A stretch of 64,000 nt of DNA from Agrypnia vestita. Taxonomy: Eukaryota; Arthropoda; Insecta; Trichoptera; Phryganeidae. The translations under genes were made by a program, and so were the position numbers. Under the pieces are notes generated by a model. The model was not told the origin of the DNA, ran no database searches, and saw only the letters and a program-made list of their open reading frames with translations. Below, one piece after another: positions 1 through 11,965 of the stretch. The DNA lies in the NCBI GenBank assembly GCA_016648135.1, contig JADDOH010011054.1:1-64000 (forward strand), given 5' to 3'. The first letter of the stretch is position 1; the number at the start of each line of letters is the position of its first letter.

Positions 1-1864
1 TCACTATATCCACTGGACACTCCAAGTCGACGGCAACTTTCACTCAAAAAACAACCGACGCGGATTTCACGTCCCGTAGACGCTTCACACCAACTGCCTG
101 ATTTCTGCTGTGTCTTGACATTTTAAACCCCCCCTAGCAGCCAAAGGTCCTAAGTCGTGTGTTTCCAGGATTTTCAATATCCTACTTTCCTTGAAACCTA
201 AATCTTTGTTCCTAAGATTCAATTTGGCAAAAAAAAACCATATCTCCACTCGGATATGTCAGTTGATCCCACCTCCTGTTGCCGTCTCTGTCTCCATCCC
301 TGTGCCTATTTGGGACGGACTCAGTGGCTTCGGACGAATTGAACTCGCTTCACCAGCGCGATAATTAATTTTTAATATTTAATTTCTAAGTTCAGTCCAT
401 ATTGTCGTTTGATCAACCGTAACTACAATCTATCGGGTACTCCCCTAATCATAGTTGATGTTTCTTCATTATCTACCATTATTATGCCCCGTTCCCTCGT
501 ATTTCCACTCGTCTTTATCGGAAATTTAAAGTTTCTTGGCCGCTATATCATGGGATCAATTTCCATATATTCACCACGTGCACACTGCATACCTAGATAT
601 AACAATCATCCAAAGGCACTATACCTAATTTTAAATTAATTTTGGGCGATCTTTTCTCGTGGGTCCCCAATGAATCCTGTCTTTTGGCCGCGACTCTCCG
701 CGCACAGGGACGTATTAGCTCCCTCCGTTGCGGAATTTAAACATAATTTGTAACCATTTATTATTATTTTTATTGGCAGTAAGGTTGATCCACAAAGTAA
801 CTATGTTACATAGACAGTGAATATTCTCGAACAATATAATACTGGAAGAGTACTATTCGCTATAACACAATAAACTATTAATGTAAGTTAAATTAAATTT
901 TTAATTCAGTGGAAGATTTTTTAGGATCGTTTTGCTTTTAATTTTTTTCCCAAAACAAAATAAATAAACAAATAAATAAACACACAGATACACACTCACA
1001 CAACCCACTATTGGACATGTTTTTATTATTCTTTTATCGATTGTATGTATGTGTTTTCGCGTAATTGGCCCAAAACTCTGTGCATCAATTATTGTATTTT
1101 CTTCAAAGATTGATTAATTATATGGCTGTAAGAAACCCAATAAATGAAAACAAATAAAACGAATAAGTAAATAAACCTCCAGTGCCGCAGGCAAGGCGTC
1201 GGATTAATTCAGTGCTCATTTATTGCCAAGGCACTGGACGCCTCCGCTGATAACTATATACCGCTCACCATGTTCTTAGAGGTGTGTTGAAAGATTGCTA
1301 GTATCTGTCGAATCGGTCTCAAGTAGTTGTCTGTATTTGTACGTTTATCATTATTACATGCTCTTGCTATATCCGTTCCACTTCACATTATTGTTCCTCC
1401 CGTCTTCGAATTTCTATCACACTATGTTCTCCTATGTTTTTGGTACTTATATGCTTGCTTTTACTTGCATTTACTCCTATATATATTTGTTTCATTTATC
1501 CATCCATCTATAAGATCCCCATACGCTTTATCCTTTTATTTCATGTGTATATGGGCCGCAAATTCATATTTTATTTACAATATTCTTATCTAGATACACT
1601 TGTTCCAATTATGTTTTGTGGTTATTACTACCAAACCCGGCGAAATCTGAGCTAGAATAGCCAATCGTATACACGTTACCCGTCCTGTTGAAACTACGCT
1701 AACGTCGGACAGGTTTGTAGTGATTACATAGCTAATATATTGTATCTATATTCGAGTATCTTATTTTCTTGTCGTGCCATTAATATGCTTACACGTTATC
1801 GTTATCTCTTTCCTAACTGTATATACCGTCATTGCACAATTACCTATCTGTTGTAAAAGCCTGA
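1..1864. other. Unassigned pyrimidine-rich DNA, no supported gene
   Basis: No recognisable gene or element. The + strand is T/C-rich and holds only short overlapping frames (for example 1295-1655), whose hydrophobic look follows from the T-richness. The pair CCAGTGCC/GGCACTGG near 1180-1237 is a weak inverted repeat. It may be the noncoding end of a retroelement that starts outside the window, but nothing proves that. Confidence 0.4.
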
Positions 1865-2182
1865 AGAGCGTTAGTCTACAGATAAATATAATAGAATTAT
1901 AGTTAACTTCTCTACCCGCCTACGTTATTCGACTCCCGCGAAACGAAAATGAATCATTATTCGCTCCTCGATAGAGCGTCAGTCTACAGATAAATATAAT
2001 GGAATTATAGTTAAATTTCCTATCTGCCTACGTTATCCGACTCCCGCGAAACGAAAATGAATCACTATTCGCTTCTCGACAGAGCGTTAGTCTACAGATA
2101 AATATAATGGAATTATAGTTAACTTTCCTATCTGCCTACGTTATCCGATTCCCGCGAAACGAAAATAAATCATTATCCGCTC
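1865..2182. repeat. Tandem array, three 108-bp units
   Basis: Three head-to-tail copies start with AGAGCGTYAGTCTACAG at 1865, 1973 and 2081, an exact 108-bp period. Each unit carries the same internal landmarks: a GAATTATAGTTAA block, a CCTACGTTAT block, a CCCGCGAAACGAAAAT block and a final TCATTAT/TCACTATTCGCT. Copies differ by only a few substitutions, so the array is young compared with the decayed repeats elsewhere. No coding reading is evident. It could be a small satellite patch or the tandem region of a retroelement UTR. Confidence 0.9.
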
Positions 2183-2820
2183 AGTTAAGGTCACCCCTCT
2201 GGTACAACGTATACGTTTAATCCGTGCTCCACGGCCAATTCCTATAAAAAAATTTATGGGGCGTTTTCCTCTCGCGATCCCCCGATTAGGACCTGCCTTC
2301 CTTGCCTTTGCTCATATTCTGCTATCTCTCTTGCGCGGCAATCCACTTAAGATCACGATTAATGACATTTAAGCGGTTTCAAAACCACAGCAAAAAAGGC
2401 CATAATTCTGAAACCTCGTGGAACTGTCAATATCATCGTCACCTTAGAGTAGACGTTAATCGGTTTTTTAACGGCTTAAACTGCAATAATCGCGACCCAA
2501 ATCTACGAAAGCCGTGTTCAGTATTTTTTTTGGGAAGCACATGTGGACCGCTCGGACCGCGCCGATCGTCAACCATTTGTACCAAACGCGGCTTTACCAC
2601 AAGATTAATATGTTTTATAAGAATTGAATATTAACTGCTCGTAACCTATATCCGATCAATCGCTACTAACTCCGTCCCAATACTAGCGTTTCATCATCCC
2701 CAAATTTTTGTAGCGCCAATACTCCGCCAGGTGGGTTTAGCTCAATTTTTTCCCGCGTAGCATTTAAATCATCTTAGAGTTCAAAATAAAATAATAAAAT
2801 AAAATAAATAAAAAATCTAT
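2183..2820. other. Unassigned region with one short open frame
   Basis: Moderately GC-rich compared with its flanks. A 110-codon frame at 2302-2634 (+) opens with a non-ATG codon and shows no domain I recognise. It has several Arg/Cys residues but no spaced zinc-finger pattern. The composition resembles 1-1864, so both may belong to the same larger unit interrupted by the tandem array. Confidence 0.3.
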
Positions 2821-2844
2821 AGAAACAGGTGATTCATCACAAGG

Positions 2845-3062
2845 TACATGTAAAATATAATTAATTGCAAAAATACATGTTACTAGACACTTGTAATTGT
2901 AATAATGGGCTTCTATATAATGTCTATATAGTCTCCATATAATCTTCTATATAGTCTTCTATATAGTCACTATAATGTTTATTATCAGAGTATCATGTAC
3001 CTATTATCCTGTTAGTGTCTCTAATAAATAAAAATAATAAATAAATAATAATAATAATAAAA
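2845..3062 (+). mobile_element. Retroelement 3' end, family I copy 1
   Basis: Shares an ordered block with 21630-21790: GACACTTGTAATTG, ATAATGGGC, TATAATGTTTATTAT, AGAGTATCATGTACC and TATTATCCTGTTAGTGT, followed by a TAATAAATA A-rich tail of AATA repeats. Ending in a polyadenylation-like signal plus a simple-repeat tail is typical of a non-LTR retrotransposon or SINE 3' end. This copy has an extra stretch of short TCTATATAGTC-like repeats (2912-2966) absent from the other copy. Confidence 0.6.
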
Positions 3063-3065
3063 ATT

Positions 3066-3200
3066 TAAAAAAACTCACAGAGACGAAGCTATTGATATGA
3101 GAAACATTTATGGAAGTCTTTTATACGATGGCCCAGGGCTTACAACCTCAATAAGCTGGCTTAAGCGATCAGTTAAGACTGTAAACACTCATATAATTTA
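3066..3200. mobile_element. Foldback MITE family A, single arm (A1)
   Basis: One arm of the dispersed foldback family A. In order: CTCACAGAGACGAAGCTAT, ATGGAAGTCTTTTAT, GGCCCAGGGCTTACAACC and GCTGGCTTAAGCGATCA. The opposite arm is missing. It directly follows the A-rich retroelement tail, so it was truncated or inserted there. Confidence 0.75.
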
Positions 3201-5397
3201 AATTATCTTAGTAAACAATCGTTATTATTATTTCTAATTTCTCTACCGTAAAAATAAAATTTGTAATATGTTATCTTTCTAATTTTTATAAAATTATTTT
3301 AAATTGTACTTTAACGTAGCACTAGGTCTATCTATCAGCATCATGAACGACGTTGATTACTGTATAGTAAATAATAAAAATAAATTATATTCATCAAACA
3401 CGCACTGAGCATTGAATTGCAAAAATTTTAATGTGTAACAAAATGCCCCAATATTTTTGTATCCATTCATGTGACAGAGTTCGTTCGCAGAAAACTTCCA
3501 AACGTTCATACCAAGAAAGTTAAGTGAACTGGTATTATTTCCGTTTGAGTACCTTTTGGCTCAATCTTAAAATATTGAATCGATTCGTTCTCAATTCAGG
3601 TTGAGACAAGCTCCGATAAGAGCAACAAAACGAGGCCCGCTTGTCATTTGGTTTCCCCGACAGTCTGACAAGATAAGACAATACAACCGATGTCTTTTGA
3701 CATCGAAACCTTTAAAAAGACATTGATAAAGTTCAGTTCCTTGACAGAAATAGATCACACAAATTGTAAAAAGTTACGAAAAAGATTTGTAGGCTGTCAT
3801 ATAAAAAGGCACTCGCAAGACTCGCAAAAAATAGAATATAAAATTATTAAAAATAGAATACATGTTTGCGACGTTTAATATTTTTTGTTTATTTTCTCAT
3901 TCATATCGGTGTTCACAAATAGCAGTGGCGTGCAGCGCACACAAGCAAAAAAGCTGTGCATTACTCAATATTCTGGGCTGTAACCCGTCAAAAATGGCCG
4001 TAGTTTTTAATAAAAGGACAAAAAAAAAGTTGTATGTTTTAAAGAAGTTACGGACGTTACACGAAGTTGACAGACGGACAGACAACGAAATTATTAAAAT
4101 TGTGATAATCCTTATCTTATGAAAAAAAAGATTTTAAATTCAATTGGATACGATGAGAATTTTTATTTTCGACGGTTTCTGTAGCTGTATTTCGGTAGCT
4201 GTATTAACCCGCATGGTAACTTAAAGATATTGCTTTATTTGAAAAAAAATATTTGTGAGACTCTTGAAATAAGTGTTTTCATATTGTTACTGAACATGTT
4301 CAAAAATTTATGTTTCACTCTAAAATATTTAATGTCTCTCAATTTTGAGGATGTAACGTCCAGCGGGAAATTTATCACAAAATTCGGTGAACCCCCGGCG
4401 AGCCCTAAGTGGTTTCCTAAAGATGCGTGACGCTTTGTTGCTAGGAACCTCCAAAATAAATAACATAACAATAAAAACCCTTTTTTAATTGGATTTCACT
4501 TGCAATATAAGATTATTAAATAAATATTTTTACTTAAATTTAAAAAAAATTTCAATATCAAATTCTCAATTTTTCAGAACTTAGAATGTTTTTTGATAGC
4601 CAAAACAAATTAGACACATTACTTAGAAAGATATAAAAAAATCTACTGATTTTTGATCTGATTAGGCCATATTTGGATTCCTGACAGCTGATTGATGGGT
4701 TCTAAACAGCTCACCGTTTCGATATAAAATTATTTCATTTTTCAGATTACATTTGCGTATTTTTGCGATAATGTATATTAATTGAGAGGGTGTGTATACT
4801 TTAAAAACTGCATATAAATAATATTTTAAATGGCTTACCTATGATATTTCATTTCATTCACAGACCACCAAAGTGACATGAACTAACGTTAATTTCTTTG
4901 TACATGATCTGGTTCCAACATGTTTGAATTATTTTAAAAAATTACTACGAGCTTGTTAATTTTGAAACAATTATAAAAGGCCAAACTAAATACTCTTAAA
5001 AAGTATACTTTTTTATTAAATAAGTAGCGCTTTATTACAAAAATACTTGTTTTGTGATCTGAGGAATTGAATGGTGCAACAATTAATACTTTTAATATAT
5101 TATAAGTGTGTCTTAAATTTACACGAGGGGGGGACACTTCAGCTGTGATCCAATCCCCACTCCTTTACAAGGTATTTAGTTGATTTCTGTACAATTTTAT
5201 AATCTGTGGTCATACAATTCCTAGAAATTGTTTGAAATATTCGAATTTTTACGTAAATAAGAAAGCAAAACAGATAATAATATTCAAAATTTCTACGTTT
5301 GGTATGAAATGGATTATTCCTTAGTTCTTCAGAAATTTCTCCTAGAAATTCACTAAGATAAAAACTCTGTTTTCAATGCAGTTTTATCGATTAAGAT
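3201..5397. other. AT-rich intergenic DNA, no supported gene
   Basis: No repeat shared within this window and no recognisable coding signal. Short frames at 3690-3878, 3862-4122, 4230-4430 and on the minus strand at 4934-5137 have A/T-driven composition and no motif. Nothing else seen. Confidence 0.4.
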
Positions 5398-5560
5398 AAT
5401 TTACAAAAGTCTCACAGAGATGAAGATATTTATATGGAAAACGTGTATGGAAGTCTTTATAGGGTGGCCCAGGACTAACGATTTATATGAGCTGGCTTAA
5501 GTGATCGCGATACAAAATGTAACGTTTACCAATGCATTTTTACTAGTTTAATATTTTTTA
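5398..5560. mobile_element. Foldback MITE family A, single arm (A2)
   Basis: Arm homologous to A1 and to the full copy at 10.5-11.0 kb: GTCTCACAGAGATGAAG, GTATGGAAGTCTTTAT, GGCCCAGGACTAACG, GAGCTGGCTTAAGTGATC, then the AATGTAACGTTTACCAATG core. The right arm is not found. Confidence 0.75.
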
Positions 5561-7305
5561 ACAGTTGAATAACTCATGCACATATTTGAATTTAAATATA
5601 TTTTTTCCATAAATCGGCTTATCAGGTGATTGGCTGTCTGTCAATCTTCTTGTCGGGCAATTGACGGGAAATCGTATTTTCCGGATCCGTTTTAATTAAT
5701 AAAGCGAAGCGGATAAAATTCGATTAAATATGAGTAACCACAATGTTTCCGCAGGAAACATTAAAAATAATGTGAAAAATATTTTTAAAGAGCTGTTTTT
5801 TAAATAAACAATGTTTTTACATTTTCGAAACATTACTGCTATCCTTGCCTTCCTATTTATACGTACATGGAACTCGTGTTAAGGAGTTGTTATAAATACT
5901 ACACAAACAATACAAATCATTTTTAACATTTTCTTTTGAGCAATATAGACCCTTCCATTACTGACCTCCCATTATCATTAGGTACAGCCTTTCACTTTTT
6001 ATATTAAAACATCCCCCATTGTAAGGGTGATGAATGTTTTCATTTCATAAACGTTACCTTCGGAGAGGGGAAGCAGTTTTCATTATTTACTCCCTTATTC
6101 GTCTCCATTATTCTTTTCTACGTCTTGGAGAGGCTGTGTTTTTAATTAATTGATAGATTTTTTGGCTTCCGTTTAATTTTCTAATATAATTGTTACGAAA
6201 TGTTGGCAATTTTAGACAGTGCTTTTATATAAGACAATGATGCCTGGAGAAATTACGTATTTTGTAGTATATTTAGATTGAATATATATTTGTAATTAAG
6301 GATTGTTGCAGTTAAAAGTTTTGTTATATTGAAAATATAAAAATAGATTTAGTAATCGATTACTTATTAGAAATGACAACATTTGATTATTTTTCGTAAT
6401 ATTTTAGGTAATCGAGAATGTTTAAATAATAACTAATATTTCTCATCTACGATAAAATAATTGTATTCATGGCGTACTAGAATGCTTTTTACCATGCTTA
6501 TATAAGCTTTACCTGTGTGTCTGTTTATCTGGACGAAAACTTATAATCGATACTTTACCCGCTTCCCCATGTCCAATGGAGCTAAAATTTTGCACACATA
6601 TGCACGGTGATAATACATGAATTAATTCAGATTCAAAAAGTTATTAATTTGTCCATCATAATTAATTAATCAATGTTTGATATGGGAAATTCGTTGATGA
6701 ACTCACCAAAAAAATATGGCTACTTTCCTACCGAAGTGATTTTGTATGAATACTTCACAAGCGCATTCAGAAAAAATATTTATAAATTAGTTAATGAGCT
6801 CAACCAAAGTGATTTTGTGCGCTGGATAAAAAAAATAAAAAGTAGAAAATTATACTACACAAAAAACTTTTTTTAAAAACCACACTTATATTTATATGTA
6901 CTAAAAAGTAAAAAATAAATTTTCAGTCAAAAAATTTTTGCTTCACTCTCCAAATAAAAGTTTGGGCGCTTTCTCTCCATCGTTATCAATCGATTTTTCA
7001 GTAATCTTCAAAAAACACGTTGCATCGTCATCCTTATACTGTTATTTAATGTATTGCCTTTAAATTATTACAAGTAAAGAAAACAAGTTCCTTACATATT
7101 TTTAAATTGTCGTCTTTAATAATTATTTAAAAGTGCGATTTTTCTCCAATGCTTCTGATATCAAGTATTGGTACCAAAATATTTGATCTACATAATATCA
7201 TCTGACGGCCGCGTAGTATTTCTTATAACGAATGTTATATGAAAAAATATTCACGTATAAATTGGTTGTCCTTTAGTATATGATTTTGCAGCAATCTACG
7301 ATTTA
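5561..7305. other. AT-rich DNA with a faint repeat remnant
   Basis: No supported gene. The segment around 6480-6660 (CCCCATGTCCAATGGAGC, AAAATTTTGCACACAT) resembles the generic retroelement-end sequence found in families D and H, in degenerate form. A 67-codon frame at 6673-6876 is Lys/Tyr-rich and unrecognised. Confidence 0.3.
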
Positions 7306-7832
7306 TTACTTCCTTTCTTTTAACTCGTGGCGTCTGCTTGCTTGCCGTCTAAAAAACTTTGGATTGATTTTTAACCCTTTTTCCGTGATCCAATCGAGCT
7401 GAAACTTTGCAAGTAGACTCGTGGCGACGATCAAGAAGATCTATCAAAATTTCGTTAAAAAAAATTAATAATTATAGTATAATTTCGGATTATTAGAAAT
7501 TTTTATAGTTTTTTCAAATTGGAATCATTACAAAAGTTTGATTACTAGCAACGGCGGCCCGATAACGTCGAGGAATATTTCTAAATTTGAATTACTCCGT
7601 TGGTATACATAATAGGTCCTTCACTACGAATTTCGAAAATCTAAATTGACTGACAAATGTTTTTAGAATTTAATCTTCAAAGCATGAAGTGTCTTATCAA
7701 AGCTCAAAACATCTGAAATATATTAAATTACTATAAGTTTAGTGTCATGTTATTTGTTTTAATTCGTCTTTAATTGTTGTTATATTTTACACAGAAAGGG
7801 AGTATAATAAAAACTTGGTTTTTATGGGTTAC
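7306..7832. mobile_element. Dispersed repeat family D, copy 1 (enlarged)
   Basis: Begins TTACTTCCTTTCTTTTAACT, then CGTGGCGTCTG, CGATTTTTAACCC, GATCCAATCGAGCTGAAAC and GACTCGTGGCGACGATCA, and ends GAAAGGGAGTATAATAAAAA plus CTTGGTTTTTATGGGTTA. The two other copies (36416-36713, 49923-50246) are about 300-320 bp. This one carries roughly 200 extra bases near 7545-7780. ACTCCCTTT at one side and AAAGGGAGT near the other suggest short terminal inverted repeats. Confidence 0.8.
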
Positions 7833-8024
7833 GTTTTTTTATCTATCTACCTAATGTTTGCCGTTTAAGGGTGGTCCGGGAATCTCGCAATGAGATGATA
7901 GATTACCTACCCTTTCTTCGCACACTTTTAGAGACCCACCCCTCGGTAGAATACATCGAGATGAGGGAAAAGAACACTGACAAAATTAACCCTAATGGTC
8001 TTCGAAAATAATATATTTTATTTA

Positions 8025-8352
8025 ATACTAGATAGAGAGCTTTACTACCCAGCTACGCCCGGTATTTGTATTATTTTGTTGAGGCAAACTTGCTTGCAAG
8101 AAAGAAAAAAACCAAACGAATCGAGTCATCGCAAATTATTTATTTATTCAGAGAGATTTATCTATCCAGAACAAAAAACAGACAGTCGCAAAGTATTTTC
8201 AATGGATTATATTTTTTTTAAATTAGTTTATATTACAATTCAACAATTTAACAATGATTTTTTACATTTTACAATCTTAATTTATCACAACAGTAGCTGT
8301 ACCTGTAAAAAATGACGAAACATTGATTCACGTCTTTGCTAAGTCCTAGTAT
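8025..8352. mobile_element. Possible retroelement or Helitron remnant
   Basis: Starts near TACTAGATAGAGAGC, followed by CCAGCTACGCCCGGTATTTG, a phrase like those at the ends of common insect non-autonomous elements, and stops near CTAAGTCCTAGTATAG. The two CTAG-containing ends are suggestive only. A 106-codon frame at 7995-8315 crosses the left boundary, starts at a non-ATG codon and is probably chance. Confidence 0.3.
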
Positions 8353-8371
8353 AGATTTATAGTATATTTTT

Positions 8372-8446
8372 GGCGGTCCACGAAGAGGCAGTGTAAGATG
8401 CGTGAAGCTGCCGGTTCGGGTTTGGTGGCCCGGGGTTCAAGCCCCA
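8372..8446 (+). mobile_element. tRNA-like head (SINE-type), B box present
   Basis: GGCCCGGGGTTCAAGCCCC gives a perfect T-arm, with four or more G:C pairs around TTCAAGC and a good RNA polymerase III B box. The expected A-box position is poor and no acceptor stem pairs, so this is a tRNA-derived SINE fragment, not a tRNA gene. It runs straight into the TA microsatellite. Confidence 0.5.
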
Positions 8447-8572
8447 TATATATATATATATAGATTATTAATTATATATTATATATATATATATATATAT
8501 TATATATATTATATATAATATATATATATAGTATAGATATATATATATATTATATATATATATATAATATTC
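8447..8572. repeat. TA-rich microsatellite
   Basis: About 125 bp of nearly pure alternating TA with scattered interruptions. It is self-complementary and may be the tail of the preceding SINE-like head. Confidence 0.9.
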
Positions 8573-9667
8573 AATCTATTATATAAAATTTGCCACGTAT
8601 TTGTATGATTATGAAAAAGTTGGAAGGGACGAAATTAAATTTAAAATATTTTATTTAAGGAAAATATGTAAAGTGGCCAGTGGGAAGAGAAATGGTTTGA
8701 AAGTTTTGCGCAGGGACCTAAGGAGTAACTATGCAAAATGTTGTTTATCGGTCAAGACGTTAAGGATTGAGTAGCGAAAAGACAAACAGAAAAACATTCA
8801 ATTTTATTTTATAAATGTTAGTACCTTATTTTTCAGACTGTACAAGTACGCATGGTTAATCCCGGCTCGCCTTACTTCGTATGTTATCTGATTCAATATA
8901 AATGAAGAGTCCACTAGGGGTTATGTTTGTTTGGTGTTTATTTTCGGGAAGGTAGACCCCGAATATTCATGAACATTTCACTTTTTTCCCTCTAGCTCCT
9001 GAGGGAATTATTGTTCGATTAACTTTAAATTTGAAACCTACGCACGGCACTCACATATTTGTAGTACACACATTATTAGGTATCATTTATACGAATTTCT
9101 CAAAAAATAAATATTTAATAAATATAAACAATATTTAACACATTATATCCCCAAATGTAGAAATTCAATACCGCAATATGTTTGATATCGAATAGAGAGG
9201 TGTCAAGAATATTATTAAATAAATAAAATCTTTCAGTCAACATTAAATGCCGCCATTAAAACACATTAAAACTACTCATAACCAACATGTCTTTTTTTCA
9301 CAGAAGTAAGCAGAGAGGACTTTCATATATATTCTCACGAGAAGACGTATTATTAAAGTGGCATTTAATTTAATTTTCTTTGCGCTATACATAAATGATT
9401 TTTGACAATCCTTAGCTTTTATAAACAACACTTTTGTATATCAAATCTCAATAAGATGTCCGTAAATTATCACTTGAAAAATCGCTCGGTATCATATTGC
9501 CTTTTTGACTTGGACTTGTCTAGCGCGCGGTGTCGTGCTATGTATAGCTACGCTTCCCACGCTCCATGCCCACTTAGGCCGCATCCACATCCACACTTTT
9601 CTAGATTATTTTAGGACGCTTAAGAGCCTTGAAGAATGCCCAATTTTTTTATCGTAACAATATACAA
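8573..9667. other. AT-rich DNA; 9480-9620 resembles 27570-27680
   Basis: No gene. The segment 9500-9610 (GCGCGGTGTCGTGCTATGTA, then CCCACGCTCCATGCCC) aligns with 27585-27670 (GGTGGTGTGTTATGTACAGC, then GCGCCCCGTGCCAGTGCC), so both are copies of an uncharacterised GC-richer repeat. The open frame at 9402-9614 covers it but is not conserved as protein. Confidence 0.4.
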
Positions 9668-9926
9668 ATGTGAGGTTTAAAAGCAAAGGCAGCAAAATCC
9701 AAAAATTTTAAAAAAATGTTTTGAATGCAGTCACCGAGAATAACTAATTTTGAATGTACTGAATTATAAATTTGATGTATCTATCCCTTCCAAAATCATG
9801 TTTCCTATGAATTTTAAGGCTTTACTTCCTACGGAATCTCGAATTTAGTATATTCTAAATTAATAATCCTCGAAGACTACATTCATTTTTTTTGGATATT
9901 GCTGCCTTTGTTTTTATACCCCACAT
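9668..9926. mobile_element. MITE family C, copy 1
   Basis: About 259 bp bounded by inverted repeats of about 38 bp. The left end is ATGTGAGGTTTAAAAGC, then AAAGGCAGCAAAATCC. The reverse complement of the right end is ATGTGGGGTATAAAAAC, then AAAGGCAGCAATATCC. The interior carries GAATGCAGTCACCGAG, TCCCTTCCAAAATCATG and GGAATCTCGAATTTAGT, all shared with copy 2 at 46786-47025. There is no coding capacity, so it is non-autonomous. Confidence 0.85.
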
Positions 9927-10345
9927 ATTATATATTAGAACATTATCATATTGACTTTTTTTCACATTGTACTAATTCGAGTAGATATATCTATTTTTTT
10001 TTCAATATTACTCTTGTATATTAATTAACCTTGCAGTAAGTTGGTAGACCTCTTTCTATTTCAGAAAGACAATCGAATTAATATATTGTGACGAAAATAA
10101 TCTCCCACCAACCGTTATATATAAAATAATATAATTTATACAATAACGCGATACAATTTGATGCACATCACTAAGGTGTGACATTGCCTGCCGCGAGTCT
10201 ATTAGAAAAACCGCAGCCCGGGAGTAGTTCTCTTTTTGCGTACAGTGCTGTCAGCGAACACTTCTTACTACGAGGGTCCGGGAATCGGGATTAACTCCTC
10301 CCGGTAAAACATCGGCTAGTGCATCCATTTATGACACCAGCTAAA
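9927..10345. other. Unassigned, GC-richer patch at 10190-10320
   Basis: No gene recognised. Around 10193-10320 the DNA is GC-richer (CTGCCGCGAGTC, GCAGCCCGGGAG, CTCCTCCCGGTAA) and leads into the hairpin at 10346. No other copy is visible in the window. Confidence 0.3.
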
Positions 10346-10403
10346 ACAATGTTTCGTTGTGCTGGTATTTACGGGTATAAACACCAACACAACGAAACAA
10401 TGT
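10346..10403. repeat. 58-nt near-perfect hairpin
   Basis: The left arm contains ATGTTTCGTTGTGCTGGTAT and the right arm, reverse-complemented, ATTGTTTCGTTGTGTTGGTG, around a 4-6 nt loop at CGGG. About 23 of 26 positions pair. It could be a short palindromic element core or a precursor-like RNA hairpin. No repeat copy is seen here, and the sequence does not prove transcription. Confidence 0.7.
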
Positions 10404-10496
10404 GTGTCGTACGTACGGCTTACACATACTAATTCGATTGACTTTCTTAAATGGAAGGAGGTAGTTTCTGCATATCTTCTTCACTAGCAAAAATTA

Positions 10497-11010
10497 AATT
10501 CTCTTAAAAAATATTTTGAGTATGTCCAAATTTTTCAGAACAGAACTGGATTGTTGTCACAAGGACATCAATAATCAATTAATGTATATTATAGGTATCT
10601 CACAGAAACGAAACTGTCTATTTTTTTTATTAAGGGAGAGTAGGTATAGAAGTCTTTATGGCCGTACTTAGGACTTACGACCTATCGTACGGTTGGCTTA
10701 AGTGATCACTTTACACGTATGTAACGTTCGCCATTTCCACCTATGATAGAATACGATGTCTATTAATTACATTCAAATTAAATTAATTACATCCATTACA
10801 CAACTTCCAAAAATTAATGGACATGGTATTCTATCATGGGCAGAAATGGCGAATGTTACATATGTATAAAGGGATCACTTAAGTCAACCGTACGATAGGT
10901 CGTAAGTCCTATGTATGCCCATAAAGACTGCTATACCTACTCTCCGTTAATAAAAAAAATGACGTTTCGTCTCGGTGAGACATCTATAATATACATTAAT
11001 TGACTCTTAC
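10497..11010. mobile_element. Foldback MITE family A, full-length reference copy (A3)
   Basis: Two arms of about 180 bp in inverted orientation. The left arm reads TATATTATAGGTATCTCACA, GAGTAGGTATAGAAGTC, GGACTTACGACCTATCGTAC, GGCTTAAGTGATCACTTTAC and AACGTTCGCCATTTCCACC. The right arm is its complement, ending GAGACATCTATAATATACAT. A short unpaired centre (10760-10835) includes AACTTCCAAAAATTAATGG. Comparison with A9 and A11 shows the family extends roughly 70 bp outside the TATAATATACATTAATTGA block, and the left side here keeps that extension. It has no coding capacity, so it must be moved in trans. Confidence 0.9.
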
Positions 11011-11240
11011 AGAAGTTTGTAATATTTTATATGAAGTGTTTACAAAATTTTTGGCCACCTCTGTTCGCTGTATAATACACTAAAATAATGATTGTAAGTT
11101 ATTTTTATATAAAACAAAGCACAAAAACAAGCGGTAAATGTGGATCGGCAAGAGCACCATCATTATTTTATAAGGGGAAAATATTCGCTGATTTTATTGG
11201 TTCTGATTCGTTAAAAAGTAGAATATTTGAATTGCTAATT

Positions 11241-11277
11241 GGGTGTGGGCGTGGGTGGGGGCGGGAGGGGGGTTGGC
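11241..11277 (+). other. G-rich run with G-quadruplex potential
   Basis: Six successive G-runs of three or more (GGGTGTGGGCGTGGGTGGGG, then GCGGGAGGGGGG) separated by 1-3 bases on the + strand. This satisfies the usual four-run quadruplex pattern with room to spare. It lies inside an uncharacterised open frame. Confidence 0.7.
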
Positions 11278-11965
11278 GGCAATCTTTGAGCGGGAAATCC
11301 AATCGAAATTCCTGCAGACGGAGTTTCAGCGGCTTCCGGAAATGTACAAATTTTATTGCGCCATTTTCACAGGAAGGCATATTCTCGAACATCAATATAT
11401 TATTTATAGCCCCGCACATGATGTTCCAGACTCGCCATTCCGTCTACAGATGCTGGAAACTATATTAAATTTGAACACCCAGAGTTTTGAAGGAAAATTA
11501 TATTTTCTATATAAGTGTTTGAACACGGACTGAGAGATGGATATGTTAGGATGTGGGAAGAGGTGTTCTGGAAGGAAAGAAGATCAGAAGGAGAGCACGC
11601 TCTTACCTTTGTCTTCTGGTCCAGGTCGAAGGAACAACGCTGATTTTCTCCCTTATCAGAAGGGCAGTAGCTGGAAATCTTGTGGATGGCACCTTAATCC
11701 TTATCCGAAGGCTTATGGTCACATAAACGGAGGCACACACAAAACTCAGCAAAAGAACGTCAGGCCAACAAGGCAGTTCACAGTTGAATGTAAAAGTCAT
11801 ACAAAAAAGGTATTAGTAGAGCGTGCACTATGAAAGGTGAAAGAAGGTAGTTGTGTTCAGTGACACTGGACCAGTTCATAAATATCGAACAGTAAGGTTT
11901 TTAATTTAGTGAGGATAGAGTTATTTAAACACCTTCGAAGAAGATTATGAAACAATTTATATACA
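11278..11965. other. Unassigned region with two short open frames
   Basis: Frames at 11088-11468 and 11537-11833 (+, 98 codons, beginning Met-Asp-Met-Leu) are the best here. The second is basic and Gly/Pro/Ser-rich. I recognise no domain, and the minus strand is open over part of the same stretch (11603-11800), so coding is unproven. GC content is above the local background. Confidence 0.25.

Noticed and set aside
1295..1655. Overlapping hydrophobic frames that look like membrane proteins
   Set aside because: Three overlapping frames in T-rich DNA all look hydrophobic. This is base composition, and no conserved motif is seen.
1865..2182. CRISPR array
   Set aside because: The whole 108-bp unit is conserved with no unique spacers, and the DNA is eukaryotic.
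8447..8572. CRISPR-like or origin-like palindromic repeat
   Set aside because: Simple alternating TA microsatellite with no spacer structure.
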